From an uncultured Clostridia bacterium (GTDB lineage Bacteria; Bacillota; Clostridia; Christensenellales; Aristaeellaceae), in NCBI GenBank assembly GCA_934621505.1, contig CAKTUU010000012.1:1-54993 (forward strand): 54,993 bases of DNA. Direction: 5' to 3'. Made by a program: the position numbers and the translations under genes. Below, piece by piece: positions 1 through 8,700 of this stretch (positions are counted from its first letter, which is position 1; each line of letters begins with the position of its first letter). The notes beneath the pieces are model-generated. The model made no database searches and had not been told where the DNA came from. It saw only the letters and a list, made by a program, of their open reading frames with translations.

Positions 1-3000
1 TCAGATTTTACCCGCGTCATGATTGATCTCGGCAATTCCTGCGAGGACTTGAGCGCGGACGAGGCTGCGACGACCATCGCGCAGTTTGCAAACATCATGG
101 GCACCAGCCAGAGCCAGTTCAGCAATATCGGCTCCACGCTGGTCGACCTGGGCAACAACTTCGCGACCACAGAAAAGCCCATCATGGAAATGGCGCACCG
201 CATGGCTGGTGCAGGCAAACAAGTCGGCTTGACCGAGGCACAGGTGCTGGGCTTCGCAGCGGCGCTGTCCTCCGTGGGTATCGAGGCCCAGATGGGCGGT
301 TCCGCTTTCTCGAAAGCACTGGTGAAAATGGAGGTTGCCTCCGCGACAGGCGGACAAGCGCTGGATGATTTCGGCAAAGTGGCCGGGATGACCGCCCAGC
401 AGTTTAAGACGCTGTGGGATAACGATCCTGCCGCCGCGTTTCAGGCTTTTATTGTCGGCCTGTCCCAGATGGACGACGAGGGCGAAAGCGCCATCGCTGT
501 ACTGGAAGAGATCGGCATCAAGGAAATTCGGCTGAGAGATACGCTGCTCCGCGCCACCAATGCGACCGAGCTGTTCTCCCGCGCTCAGAACATGGCAAAC
601 GCTGCATGGGAGGAAAATACAGCTCTGACCAATGAAGCCGGGAAGCGATACAGCACTACGGCCAGCAAGCTCACGAACCTCAAAAACAAGGCGCTGCTGT
701 TTGGACAGCAGATCGGTGACGATCTCAATCCCACCATTCAGAGCCTGATCGAAGGCGCGGATAACCTGCTCAGCAAGTTCCTTCAGATGGACGAAGCCCA
801 GCGCAAACAGATCATCCAGTATGCAGCCATTGCTGCAGCGATTGGCCCGGTGCTGCTGCTCTTTGGCAAGGTGACCAAGGGCATCGGCAGCATCTCGACC
901 GGCATCGGCAAGTTTGCCACAGCGGTTGGCAAGGCAGGCGGCGGGATCAAAGGCTTTCTGAGCGTACTGGGCAGCTCGCCCGCCGTATGGCTGGCCATTG
1001 CCGCAGCGACCATCTATGCCACCGTGGCCATTGCGGATTATGTGTCCGGCGCAAAGCAGGCCCGCGAGGCGCTCAAGGGAATGCAGGAAACTGCCGACAA
1101 GTGGAAAAGCACGGCGGCGGAGACCTTCTACGGAAACAGCAAGGGTCTCTCCTTCTTCGGCATGTCCAAGGAGGATTTCGTCAAGGACAAGCAATCCGCG
1201 CAGGAATGGCTGAACGGCTTGATTGCCGTCTGGACAGATGGTGAAAAAGAAAGCAACGAGATCGTCGCACACTGGACGGACTCCTTCAAAAGCCTGACAG
1301 ACAGCACACGCACCGAGCTGCAGGCGCTTAAGGACACAGCCGACAAAAGCGGCTATACCAGCGTATCTCAAGGGCTGGCAGCGGACATTCAGACGCTCGA
1401 CCAGATGGACGCGGAGATCGAGCGGCTGCTGAAAAAGCGCCAGAACGGCTTCCTGACTGAAAAGGAAAAAATCCGCTTGCAGGAGCTGATCGACACCCGT
1501 GAAGCCATTGAGGTCAAGTATCACCTGACCCCGGAGGATGTGGACGGCTTCGATACCATCCGGCAGAAGCTGGAAGCAGAGGTCGCACGTGCGCAGGCTC
1601 GTGGCAAGCAGGATGCGGATGTATCCGTCTACGAAAACGCGCTGGTTGCCGCTGCCGAGGGGCTTGCCGCCGTCAATCAGCAGATTGATGCGCAGTACGA
1701 CAAGGAATACGCGCTTATCCAGCTGATTGAGGACAGCGCCGAACGGCAGGCTGCGCTGGATCAGCTGAACAGCGAGTACAACGAAAAGCGCCGGGCTGCT
1801 GCGATGGAATATGCCCAGCTGCTGGCCGACGTTGTCCTGCCCGTCTGGCAGCAGGAGGACATTCAGAAAGCTGCTGCCGATGTGGATGCGCTGACCCAAA
1901 AGCTCCGCGAATACAGCGCGGCGACGGAAACTGAAAAGCCTGCGCTGCTGGAAGACCTGAACGCGATCTCCGCCGCCATGGACGAGGGCGCGATGACCGA
2001 GTACATCGCCATGCTCACTCAGGTTCAGTCGCTTCTGGACAGCGGCATGACCGAGGGCGAGATTCAGGCCATGTTCCCGGAAATTGACTTTACGACGGCG
2101 CTGGAACAGATCGCGGCCATTCAGACCTTTCTCAACAATCGCGAGGTGGAGCTGCCCGGCCTGACCTCCATGTTTGGCGAAGCGCTGCCGGAAGAAGTCC
2201 TTAAAATCGCCACTGATCTCGATATGACCGGGGCGCAGGAGCGCTGGAACGCCTTTGCGGAAAATCCCGGTGCGATTACTACGGACGTGATTGTGTCCGG
2301 CTATCAGGAGGACGCTGCGGCACAGCAGCTGCAGCCCAAGGTGGAGGCGTTTATCGCCAAATACACCGAAATCCCGGAGGGCGCGGACAAGGCTGCGCTC
2401 ACGCCGGAAGGGCTGATTGGGCTGGTCAGCGCCTATGCCGAAATCACAAATGGCGCGGATGTGTCGGGCCTGACTCCTGAAAACATCACCGCCATGGTCA
2501 GCGCCTACAAGGAACTGGCTGCAGGGGCGGACGTATCCACGCTGAAGCCCGCCGAGATCACCGCCTACATCTCCCAATACATGGAGAAAAACGGCGTGGA
2601 CATGAGCGGGCTGTCCCCGGACGGGATTACCGCCTTTGTACTGGCCTATCAGGAAGTGACGGGCGGTGCGCTGACGACCGAGCTGACTCCGGATAATATC
2701 ACGGCCATGGTGACCAAGTATCTCGAAGCGGAAAATGTGGATATGTCCCAGCTTTCCTCCGCGCAGATCGAGGCCATCGTCAGCAGGTTTGCCGAGGCCA
2801 CAGGCTGCGATAAATCTGAGCTTTTGCAGAACTTCACAGCATATATCGCCAAGTATGACGACAGTAATGCCGTCAAGCCCAAGCTGTCCGTGACCGTAGG
2901 TATTTACGGTTATGACCTGATCGCCTACAGAAAATTCATTGCGGAAAATCCCGTAGAGGTACAGGGCATCGTCAAGCTGGGCGAACTGTACGAAAATCCG

Positions 3001-4380
3001 CAGGATGTGCTGCTCGATCCCAAAACGAAATTCTGGCAGGACGGGCAGGAAATCCCCGTGGAGGCTGTGCCTACGGAACTGCTGACTGCCGACAAGGTGG
3101 CTGTGCTGGATGTGGACGGAACGCTGCACGTCATGGTAGCTCCCGACGTGACCGGTGCACAGGAGTCCATTGATAAGCTGCGCACGGAAGTGTCCGAGGT
3201 GGATCAGCTGGGCACAACGGCACTTGGCCGGGCTGCCGGTCTGATGCCTGCGACCTCTCTGGATATGATCGACTCCGCTCTGGATCGCATTGAAACCGCC
3301 AAGGGCCGTCTGGGGCATTGGTGGAATTTCCTGTTCGGCGGCGACAGCGGCATCATGAACACGCTGGACACCAGCATGAAATACGATTTCCCGGCAGAAC
3401 GGGTAGCCGAGCTTTCCACCTATGTGGCTGAAATCGTAGCCGCCATCCAGCAGGGACAGGAAGTGAAGCAGGAGGATCTGGAAAACCTGCAAACCATCCT
3501 GACGTTCCTGCAGGAGCTGGATACCAACGAGGTTGGCACTCACATTCTTGAAGGCGTGGGCGAAGGCATGACGGCGGCAGGCTGGGACAGCGACGCGGAA
3601 ACGGTCGCCTCCAACCTTGAAGCCGCTCTGAATACGGCGTTGGACATCCATTCGCCTTCTCAGCGCGTTAAGCCCGTGGGCGAAAACGTGTCGGCGGGCG
3701 TAGGCGAAGGCATGGGCGGTTACGATTTCACCTCGGATGCCGATGCCTTGGCAGCCAGCGTTGAAACAGCCGTCACCAGCGCTTTACCGGGCGATGCGCT
3801 TTCATCCCTCGGTGCCAATGCCGCAGAGGGCCTCGCCAGTGCGCTTTCCTCCTACAGCTTGAGTTCGGCAGGAGCCAGCGTTGCTTCTGGCGTGCGCACA
3901 GCTGTCAGCACAAATCTGACGGCAACGACGCTGCGTTCCGTTGGCGTAAATGCCATGGCTGGTCTGAGGGCAGGCATCCTTGCCGGACGATCCGGCGTGA
4001 TCTCCGCCATGCGCTCTGCTGCTCGGGAAGCTGTGAACGCCGCAAAGAAGGAGCTGAAAATCAAGAGCCCTTCGCAGGTGTTCCGGGATGAGGTCGGCAT
4101 AATGGTCATGCGTGGTTTCGGCGCTGGCGTGCTGAAGGAGAGCAAGGAACAAGCAAAGGTCATCCGTAACGCTTCCCGCTTTCTGACCGGAGAGGCACGG
4201 GAAGGCTCCATTGTCCAAAGCAGCAGCGATAACCGCAGAACTTATAACAACAATGTATCCTCCACCATTCAGGTACAGCAGATGGTAGTACGGGACGAGC
4301 AGGACATCCGCTCTCTGGCGGTTGAGATTGCAACGCTGACCAGACGGCAGCAGCGCGGAAAGGGGCTGAGAATGGCATGA
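1..4380 (+). CDS. Phage tail tape measure protein, TP901 family (5' partial)
   Basis: The reading frame is open from base 1, so the true start lies upstream; 1459 residues are visible. The first 200 residues match the conserved TP901-type tape measure region (a DFTRVMIDLGNSCEDLSA-like start, AEIGIKE-type helices). A long hydrophobic stretch at about residues 269-350 is the membrane-active part expected in tape measures, which set tail length and help DNA pass the cell membrane. A tandem array of 23-24-residue units follows at residues 781-953. The C terminus has two SPSQ motifs (about 1217 and 1356), common in Firmicute tape measures. The stop overlaps the next start (ATGA), showing translational coupling to the distal tail gene. 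Assignment is secure; full length is unknown. Confidence 0.93.
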   Translation, partial: SDFTRVMIDLGNSCEDLSADEAATTIAQFANIMGTSQSQFSNIGSTLVDLGNNFATTEKPIMEMAHRMAGAGKQVGLTEAQVLGFAAALSSVGIEAQMGGSAFSKALVKMEVASATGGQALDDFGKVAGMTAQQFKTLWDNDPAAAFQAFIVGLSQMDDEGESAIAVLEEIGIKEIRLRDTLLRATNATELFSRAQNMANAAWEENTALTNEAGKRYSTTASKLTNLKNKALLFGQQIGDDLNPTIQSLIEGADNLLSKFLQMDEAQRKQIIQYAAIAAAIGPVLLLFGKVTKGIGSISTGIGKFATAVGKAGGGIKGFLSVLGSSPAVWLAIAAATIYATVAIADYVSGAKQAREALKGMQETADKWKSTAAETFYGNSKGLSFFGMSKEDFVKDKQSAQEWLNGLIAVWTDGEKESNEIVAHWTDSFKSLTDSTRTELQALKDTADKSGYTSVSQGLAADIQTLDQMDAEIERLLKKRQNGFLTEKEKIRLQELIDTREAIEVKYHLTPEDVDGFDTIRQKLEAEVARAQARGKQDADVSVYENALVAAAEGLAAVNQQIDAQYDKEYALIQLIEDSAERQAALDQLNSEYNEKRRAAAMEYAQLLADVVLPVWQQEDIQKAAADVDALTQKLREYSAATETEKPALLEDLNAISAAMDEGAMTEYIAMLTQVQSLLDSGMTEGEIQAMFPEIDFTTALEQIAAIQTFLNNREVELPGLTSMFGEALPEEVLKIATDLDMTGAQERWNAFAENPGAITTDVIVSGYQEDAAAQQLQPKVEAFIAKYTEIPEGADKAALTPEGLIGLVSAYAEITNGADVSGLTPENITAMVSAYKELAAGADVSTLKPAEITAYISQYMEKNGVDMSGLSPDGITAFVLAYQEVTGGALTTELTPDNITAMVTKYLEAENVDMSQLSSAQIEAIVSRFAEATGCDKSELLQNFTAYIAKYDDSNAVKPKLSVTVGIYGYDLIAYRKFIAENPVEVQGIVKLGELYENPQDVLLDPKTKFWQDGQEIPVEAVPTELLTADKVAVLDVDGTLHVMVAPDVTGAQESIDKLRTEVSEVDQLGTTALGRAAGLMPATSLDMIDSALDRIETAKGRLGHWWNFLFGGDSGIMNTLDTSMKYDFPAERVAELSTYVAEIVAAIQQGQEVKQEDLENLQTILTFLQELDTNEVGTHILEGVGEGMTAAGWDSDAETVASNLEAALNTALDIHSPSQRVKPVGENVSAGVGEGMGGYDFTSDADALAASVETAVTSALPGDALSSLGANAAEGLASALSSYSLSSAGASVASGVRTAVSTNLTATTLRSVGVNAMAGLRAGILAGRSGVISAMRSAAREAVNAAKKELKIKSPSQVFRDEVGIMVMRGFGAGVLKESKEQAKVIRNASRFLTGEAREGSIVQSSSDNRRTYNNNVSSTIQVQQMVVRDEQDIRSLAVEIATLTRRQQRGKGLRMA
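2341..2859 (+). repeat. Tandem 23-24-residue repeats inside the tape measure gene
   Basis: About seven consecutive units share the pattern I-T-A-x-V-x-x-Y-x-E, then (G/N)-x-D, then S-x-L-(T/S)-P-(E/D)-x. Examples begin LIGLVSAYAEITNGADVSG, ITAMVSAYKELAAGADVST and ITAYISQYMEKNGVDMSG. The units diverge at DNA level but keep the spacing (24, 24, 23, 24, 23, 22 residues). In tape measures, such units plausibly change tail length in fixed steps; that role is inferred. Confidence 0.8.
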
Positions 4381-5075
4381 ACGACTGGTTCTCCTGGAAC
4401 GGGAAAAAGTGTACGGAATACGGCATTCATGTGCTGGAACAGCCGCCGATCACCATTCCCGCCGAACGTGTAACGTTTACCAATATCCCCGGCAGACCGG
4501 GCAGTCTGACGACGCTGGAGGGAGATGACGTTTATGACGATCTGATTCTGACCGCACAATGCATGATTTCCGATCCAAGTAACATTCGCGCCATTGCTTC
4601 CTATCTGAAGGGAAGTGGGAAAGTCGCCTTCGCCAACAGGCCGGGCGGCTTTTATTATGCCCGGATCGTGAATCAGATTCCGTTTGAAAAAATCATGCGT
4701 GGCAATCCGCATCGGTCGTTCGCCGTGAACTTCCGCTGCAAACCCTTCTGGTATCAGGAAAATGTGCCGGAGATTACCGTAACGACCTCTGGCACATTCG
4801 TCACCAACCCCGGCAGCGTCTATTCCGAGCCGGTCATCACGGTGTATGGTTCCGGCGAAATCTCGCTCATGGTAGGCATGACCATTGTGGAGCTGGACGG
4901 CATCACGGACAGTATTACACTGGACACGCCGCTCATGGAAGCCTATAAGGACACAACCAGCATGAACGGCTGCATGAGCGGTGATTTTCCGACGCTGCTG
5001 CCGGGGCAGAACGCTGTTAGCTGGACAGGCAACGTAACGAAAGTCGTGATTCAGCCGAATTGGAGGTATCTGTAA
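4377..5075 (+). CDS. Distal tail protein (Dit, siphovirus tail family)
   Basis: This 232-residue protein belongs to the phage tail family that forms the hub at the tip of a siphophage tail, joining the tail tube to the receptor-binding machinery. The N terminus (WFSWNGKKCTEYGIHVLEQP) and the following IPGRPGSL element are typical of Firmicute Dit proteins, as is the length. The start overlaps the tape measure stop by four bases (ATGA), the usual order in these phages. In related phages the tail endopeptidase gene follows directly; here an acetyltransferase cassette separates the two. Confidence 0.88.
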   Translation: MNDWFSWNGKKCTEYGIHVLEQPPITIPAERVTFTNIPGRPGSLTTLEGDDVYDDLILTAQCMISDPSNIRAIASYLKGSGKVAFANRPGGFYYARIVNQIPFEKIMRGNPHRSFAVNFRCKPFWYQENVPEITVTTSGTFVTNPGSVYSEPVITVYGSGEISLMVGMTIVELDGITDSITLDTPLMEAYKDTTSMNGCMSGDFPTLLPGQNAVSWTGNVTKVVIQPNWRYL

Positions 5076-5084
5076 TTGCTCTGC

Positions 5085-5113
5085 TTGCTGACTTTACTGC
5101 AGTGTGTTATAAT
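5085..5113 (+). promoter_or_regulatory. SigA-type promoter for the acetyltransferase moron
   Basis: TTGCTG at 5085-5090 and a perfect TATAAT at 5108-5113 are separated by 17 bases. The promoter lies just after the distal tail stop codon and about 40 bases before the acetyltransferase start. It would let that gene be expressed from the integrated prophage without the late tail transcript. Confidence 0.75.
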
Positions 5114-5152
5114 CTAATCGATAAATCGGAATCTGTGAGGATGGATGCAGCG

Positions 5153-5683
5153 ATGCTTGTTGATAAAACTTTTTCCAGAAAATTGCATGAATACAAGGAT
5201 GTCTGCCGTTTAATGAGAACCGCATTCCCCCAAAATGAACAGATGCCGATGTGGCTGTTGAGAGTGCTGGCATTTCGCAAAAGTGTCAATTTCAGAGCCT
5301 TTTATGAGGATGAACAGTTCTGCGGAGTTTTGTATACAGCTGAGGATAAAAAATATATCTTTGTGCTTTATCTTGCAGTAAACGACCAGATCAGATCAAA
5401 AGGCTATGGCACTAAGATACTTGACTGGCTGAAACAGAATACAGAAAAGATCATCATTTTGAATGTTGAATCACTTGATCCTTCTGCCGAAAATACCTTG
5501 CAGAGAGAAAAGAGAATCTCTTTTTATAGCAGAAACGGGATTTTTGATACTGGATACAGATTTGTCGATGAAGGTGAAAAATATTCTGTGCTGGCTTCAG
5601 ATATTGATCACTTTGATCTGAGCGAGTATGAAATGCTCCTGAGCAGGTTCTCTTTTGGAACGTATAAAAAACACATTGCATGA
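5153..5683 (+). CDS. GNAT-family N-acetyltransferase, prophage moron
   Basis: This is a 176-residue GNAT fold protein. The acetyl-CoA pyrophosphate-binding motif appears as IRSKGYGTKIL, followed by a helix and the NVESLD strand, and the C-terminal region has the usual FYSRNGFxxTG-like element. The substrate cannot be predicted. I chose ATG 5153 because the GAGG at 5137-5140 abuts the alternative ATG 5141 with no spacing. The gene is clearly AT-rich compared with the flanking tail genes, has its own consensus promoter and is followed by a hairpin terminator. It therefore reads as a late insertion (a moron) between distal tail and tail fibre genes. It is more likely to benefit the lysogenic host than to be a virion part; that is inference. 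Confidence 0.8.
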   Translation: MLVDKTFSRKLHEYKDVCRLMRTAFPQNEQMPMWLLRVLAFRKSVNFRAFYEDEQFCGVLYTAEDKKYIFVLYLAVNDQIRSKGYGTKILDWLKQNTEKIIILNVESLDPSAENTLQREKRISFYSRNGIFDTGYRFVDEGEKYSVLASDIDHFDLSEYEMLLSRFSFGTYKKHIA

Positions 5684-5706
5684 TAGTAAATTCCAGTTTA
5701 TCTTAT

Positions 5707-5738
5707 AGCGTCTACCTTCGGGTTGGGCGCTTTCTTTA
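5707..5738 (+). terminator. Intrinsic terminator with UUCG loop after the moron
   Basis: AGCGTCTACC pairs with GGTTGGGCGCT around a TTCG loop (one bulge, a few G-U pairs), followed by TTCTTT. It closes the acetyltransferase transcript before the tail protein gene. Confidence 0.7.
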
Positions 5739-5761
5739 TGCCTTGAAGGAGGTGATTTTCC

Positions 5762-8700
5762 CTGATCTGTGTATATCCCGCCGACTGCACCGACTTTTCG
5801 AACAATGGCCTCGGCGTGGTCACGCCCATGTCCTGCACCGTGACCGAAACGCTGAACGGCGAGTGGGAATTGACGCTGGTGCATGACATCGACGAGCGCG
5901 GAAAATGGTCGCGGCTTTCCGAGGGCTGCATTCTCCGCGCGCCTGTGCCCGCCGCCATGACTCCCAGCGTGGGCTTGGTCACCCAGCAGTACCAGACCAG
6001 CACCTACGACGTGCAGATCTATAAGATCACCACGAAAAGTGGGCCGCTGCATCTGCGCTCCGGTACGGGTACGAATTACCGCATCTTGGGCAAGTACAAA
6101 AAGGGCCGCGAGGTTATTGTGCTCAACAAAACCACGTCCAGCTGGTACGAGGTGACCGCTCCGGACGGCAAGCACGGCTATATGGCTTCGCAGTATCTGA
6201 CCTACCAACGCACGGAAACGCAGACGGTGCAGACGAATGCGGGCTTCCGCAATCAGGTGATTGAAGCGCGCCAACTGCGGGATCAACCGTTCCGCATCTA
6301 CCGCGTTGTGCCGGAACTGGATAAGGTCACGGTTTATGCCCGGCACATTTTCTATGACTTACTCGACAATATGATTAAAAGCTTGATGCCCTCGCCCTCT
6401 GCGGTGGGGGCTTCCGTCGTTCAGAGCCTTTCCGGAGCGTGCCTGTCCAGCCATGATTTCTCGTTCTATTCTGACCTGACTTCAACCGCCGAGGACGTGG
6501 AGTGGGAAAACATCAATCCCGTGGAAGCCATGCTGGGCGAAAACGGGCTGGTGAGCAAGTACGGCGCGGAATTGGCCCGCGACTGGTACGATGTGTTTCT
6601 GGTCAGGCGCGTGGGCAACAACACCGACGTGTCCATCCGGGAAAAGAAGAACCTGACCGGCGTTTCCTACGATGTGGACGAAACGGACGTGGTTACCCGC
6701 ATCATGCCCACCGGCGAGGACGCAGACGGGAACATTCTGTATCTGCCGGAGCTCTACATCGACAGTCCGAACCTCAATGCCTATACCCATCCGAAATGGA
6801 TCCATCTGCCGGTGTCGGAGGCCAAGGAAGTCACAGATGGCGACGAGCCGAAAAGCAAAGCGCAGTGCTACACCGAAATGCGTAAAGCGGCGCAGGCGGA
6901 GTTTGATGCGGGCTGCGATCAGCCTACGGTCACGTTGAAGGTGGATTTTATCAACTGCTCGGATGCGGAGGAATACAAGCAATACGTTGCGCTCACCGAC
7001 ATCTTTCTCGGCGACAGCGTGCGCGTGGTTGCCCGGCGCATTGGCGTGGAAGTATCCATGCGCATGACGCAGTATACCTACGACTGTCTGACCAAGAAAT
7101 ACACATCTGTCACACTGGGCACCGTGGCCGACGCGCTGGAGGGCAGCATGATCTCTGCCCGGCAGCTGGGCAGCGGCTCCATTACCGGTGCAAAGCTGGC
7201 GCTCAATTCCGTGGGCAGCGGCCAACTGCAATCCGGCTCGGTTGGCAGCTTGCAGATCAAAAACGCCGCTATCGGCAGCACCCACATTCAGGATGCCAGC
7301 ATTACGCGGGCGCACATTGCCGAAGCCCTGATCGACGCTTTGAACGTCAATGCCCTGAACGCCGTTACCGCTAAGATCAAAGAACTGGCGGCGGGTGCGA
7401 TTACGGCGGACGAACTGTACACATCCATTGCCATGATCGCAACGGCGCAGATCACCACGGCCAATATCGTCAACGCCAACATTGACTGGGCGCAGATTGA
7501 GCGGCTGGCGGCGGACATCGCGGAGATTTCCAAAGCCCAGATCACGACCGCCAACATCAACTCGGCCAATATTGATTGGGCGGCCATCACGACCCTTTCG
7601 GCTGCTGTGGCCAGCATGGTGAAGGCGGATATTGGAACCGCCGACATCGATTGGGCACATATCAAGGATTTGGCCACAGACACAGCCATCATCACGCAAG
7701 GCACAGCGGGTGAATTGTATATCGCAAAGCTCGCTGTGACCGAGGCAAACATGGTGTCCCTGACTGTGGGCGAGCTGGTAGTCAAGGGCGCGGACGGGCA
7801 TTTCTATTCTGTTTCCGTGGATACAGACGGAAATGTGGTTTCGTCGCTCAAGCAGGTGTCCAATGACGATGTGGCCGATCTGAGCATCAACGGCGGTGAG
7901 AAAATCATCGAGGGCAGCATTACGGCCAAAACACTGAATGTACAGAATATCTTCGGCGATAACGCCGTCATCCGCTCCCTGATCGCCGCCAATCTGGACG
8001 TGGACACGCTGTTCGCACGCGAGGCAACCATCAATGCCCTGAACGCCATGGACATCACGTCCAATACCTACCTGCGTCTCATGGTGGCAGGCAAGGCAGA
8101 CAAGGACGAAATGGATGCGCTGGGCGAACGGCTGAATGCAGCGGAACTGAAGCTCACTGAGGACGCTATCGTTTCCACCGTGCGCGGCAGCCAGCAGTAC
8201 AAGGACGATCTGGCAGGCATTTCGGTATCCGGCAGCGGCCCGGAATTCATTGTTGGCACACAGACGGTTGCGACAGCCAACTGGACGGGCGTGGCTTCCT
8301 TTTCGGAATTGAAAGATGGTCAACAGATCACCTACTGGCTGCCTACCACCGGCGGCACCAACGTCACCCTGACGCTGACCCTGCCGGACGGTACGACTAC
8401 CGAGGCCATTCCGTGCTACTACGGCGGCACAACGCGGCTGGGCACCCAATACAGCGCAGGCAGCATTCTGCACCTGACTTACCGGGAGAATGCTCAAATC
8501 TACAGCACCACCATTGAAAAGGGCTGGTGGGCGGACGCGAACTACGACAGCAACTTCTATGACCGCATCCGCATTGGCGGCTCGGTGAAAGCAAAAACGG
8601 CCATCGGGGCCAATCATCTGGTGGTGGGCGACGCGGACGGCTATTTCAATCTGGCTGTGGGCGTGCCCTTCGACATCGACCGGCCCATACTCTGGTCGCC

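Noticed and set aside
1..3651. A 1216-codon open frame on the minus strand opposite the tape measure gene
   Set aside because: It has no ribosome binding site or recognisable domain and lies exactly against a conserved tape measure gene; such shadows arise from GC-rich codon use.
6482..8617. A 711-codon minus-strand frame opposite the tail protein gene
   Set aside because: Same reasons: composition shadow of a conserved gene, with His- and Arg-rich low-quality sequence.
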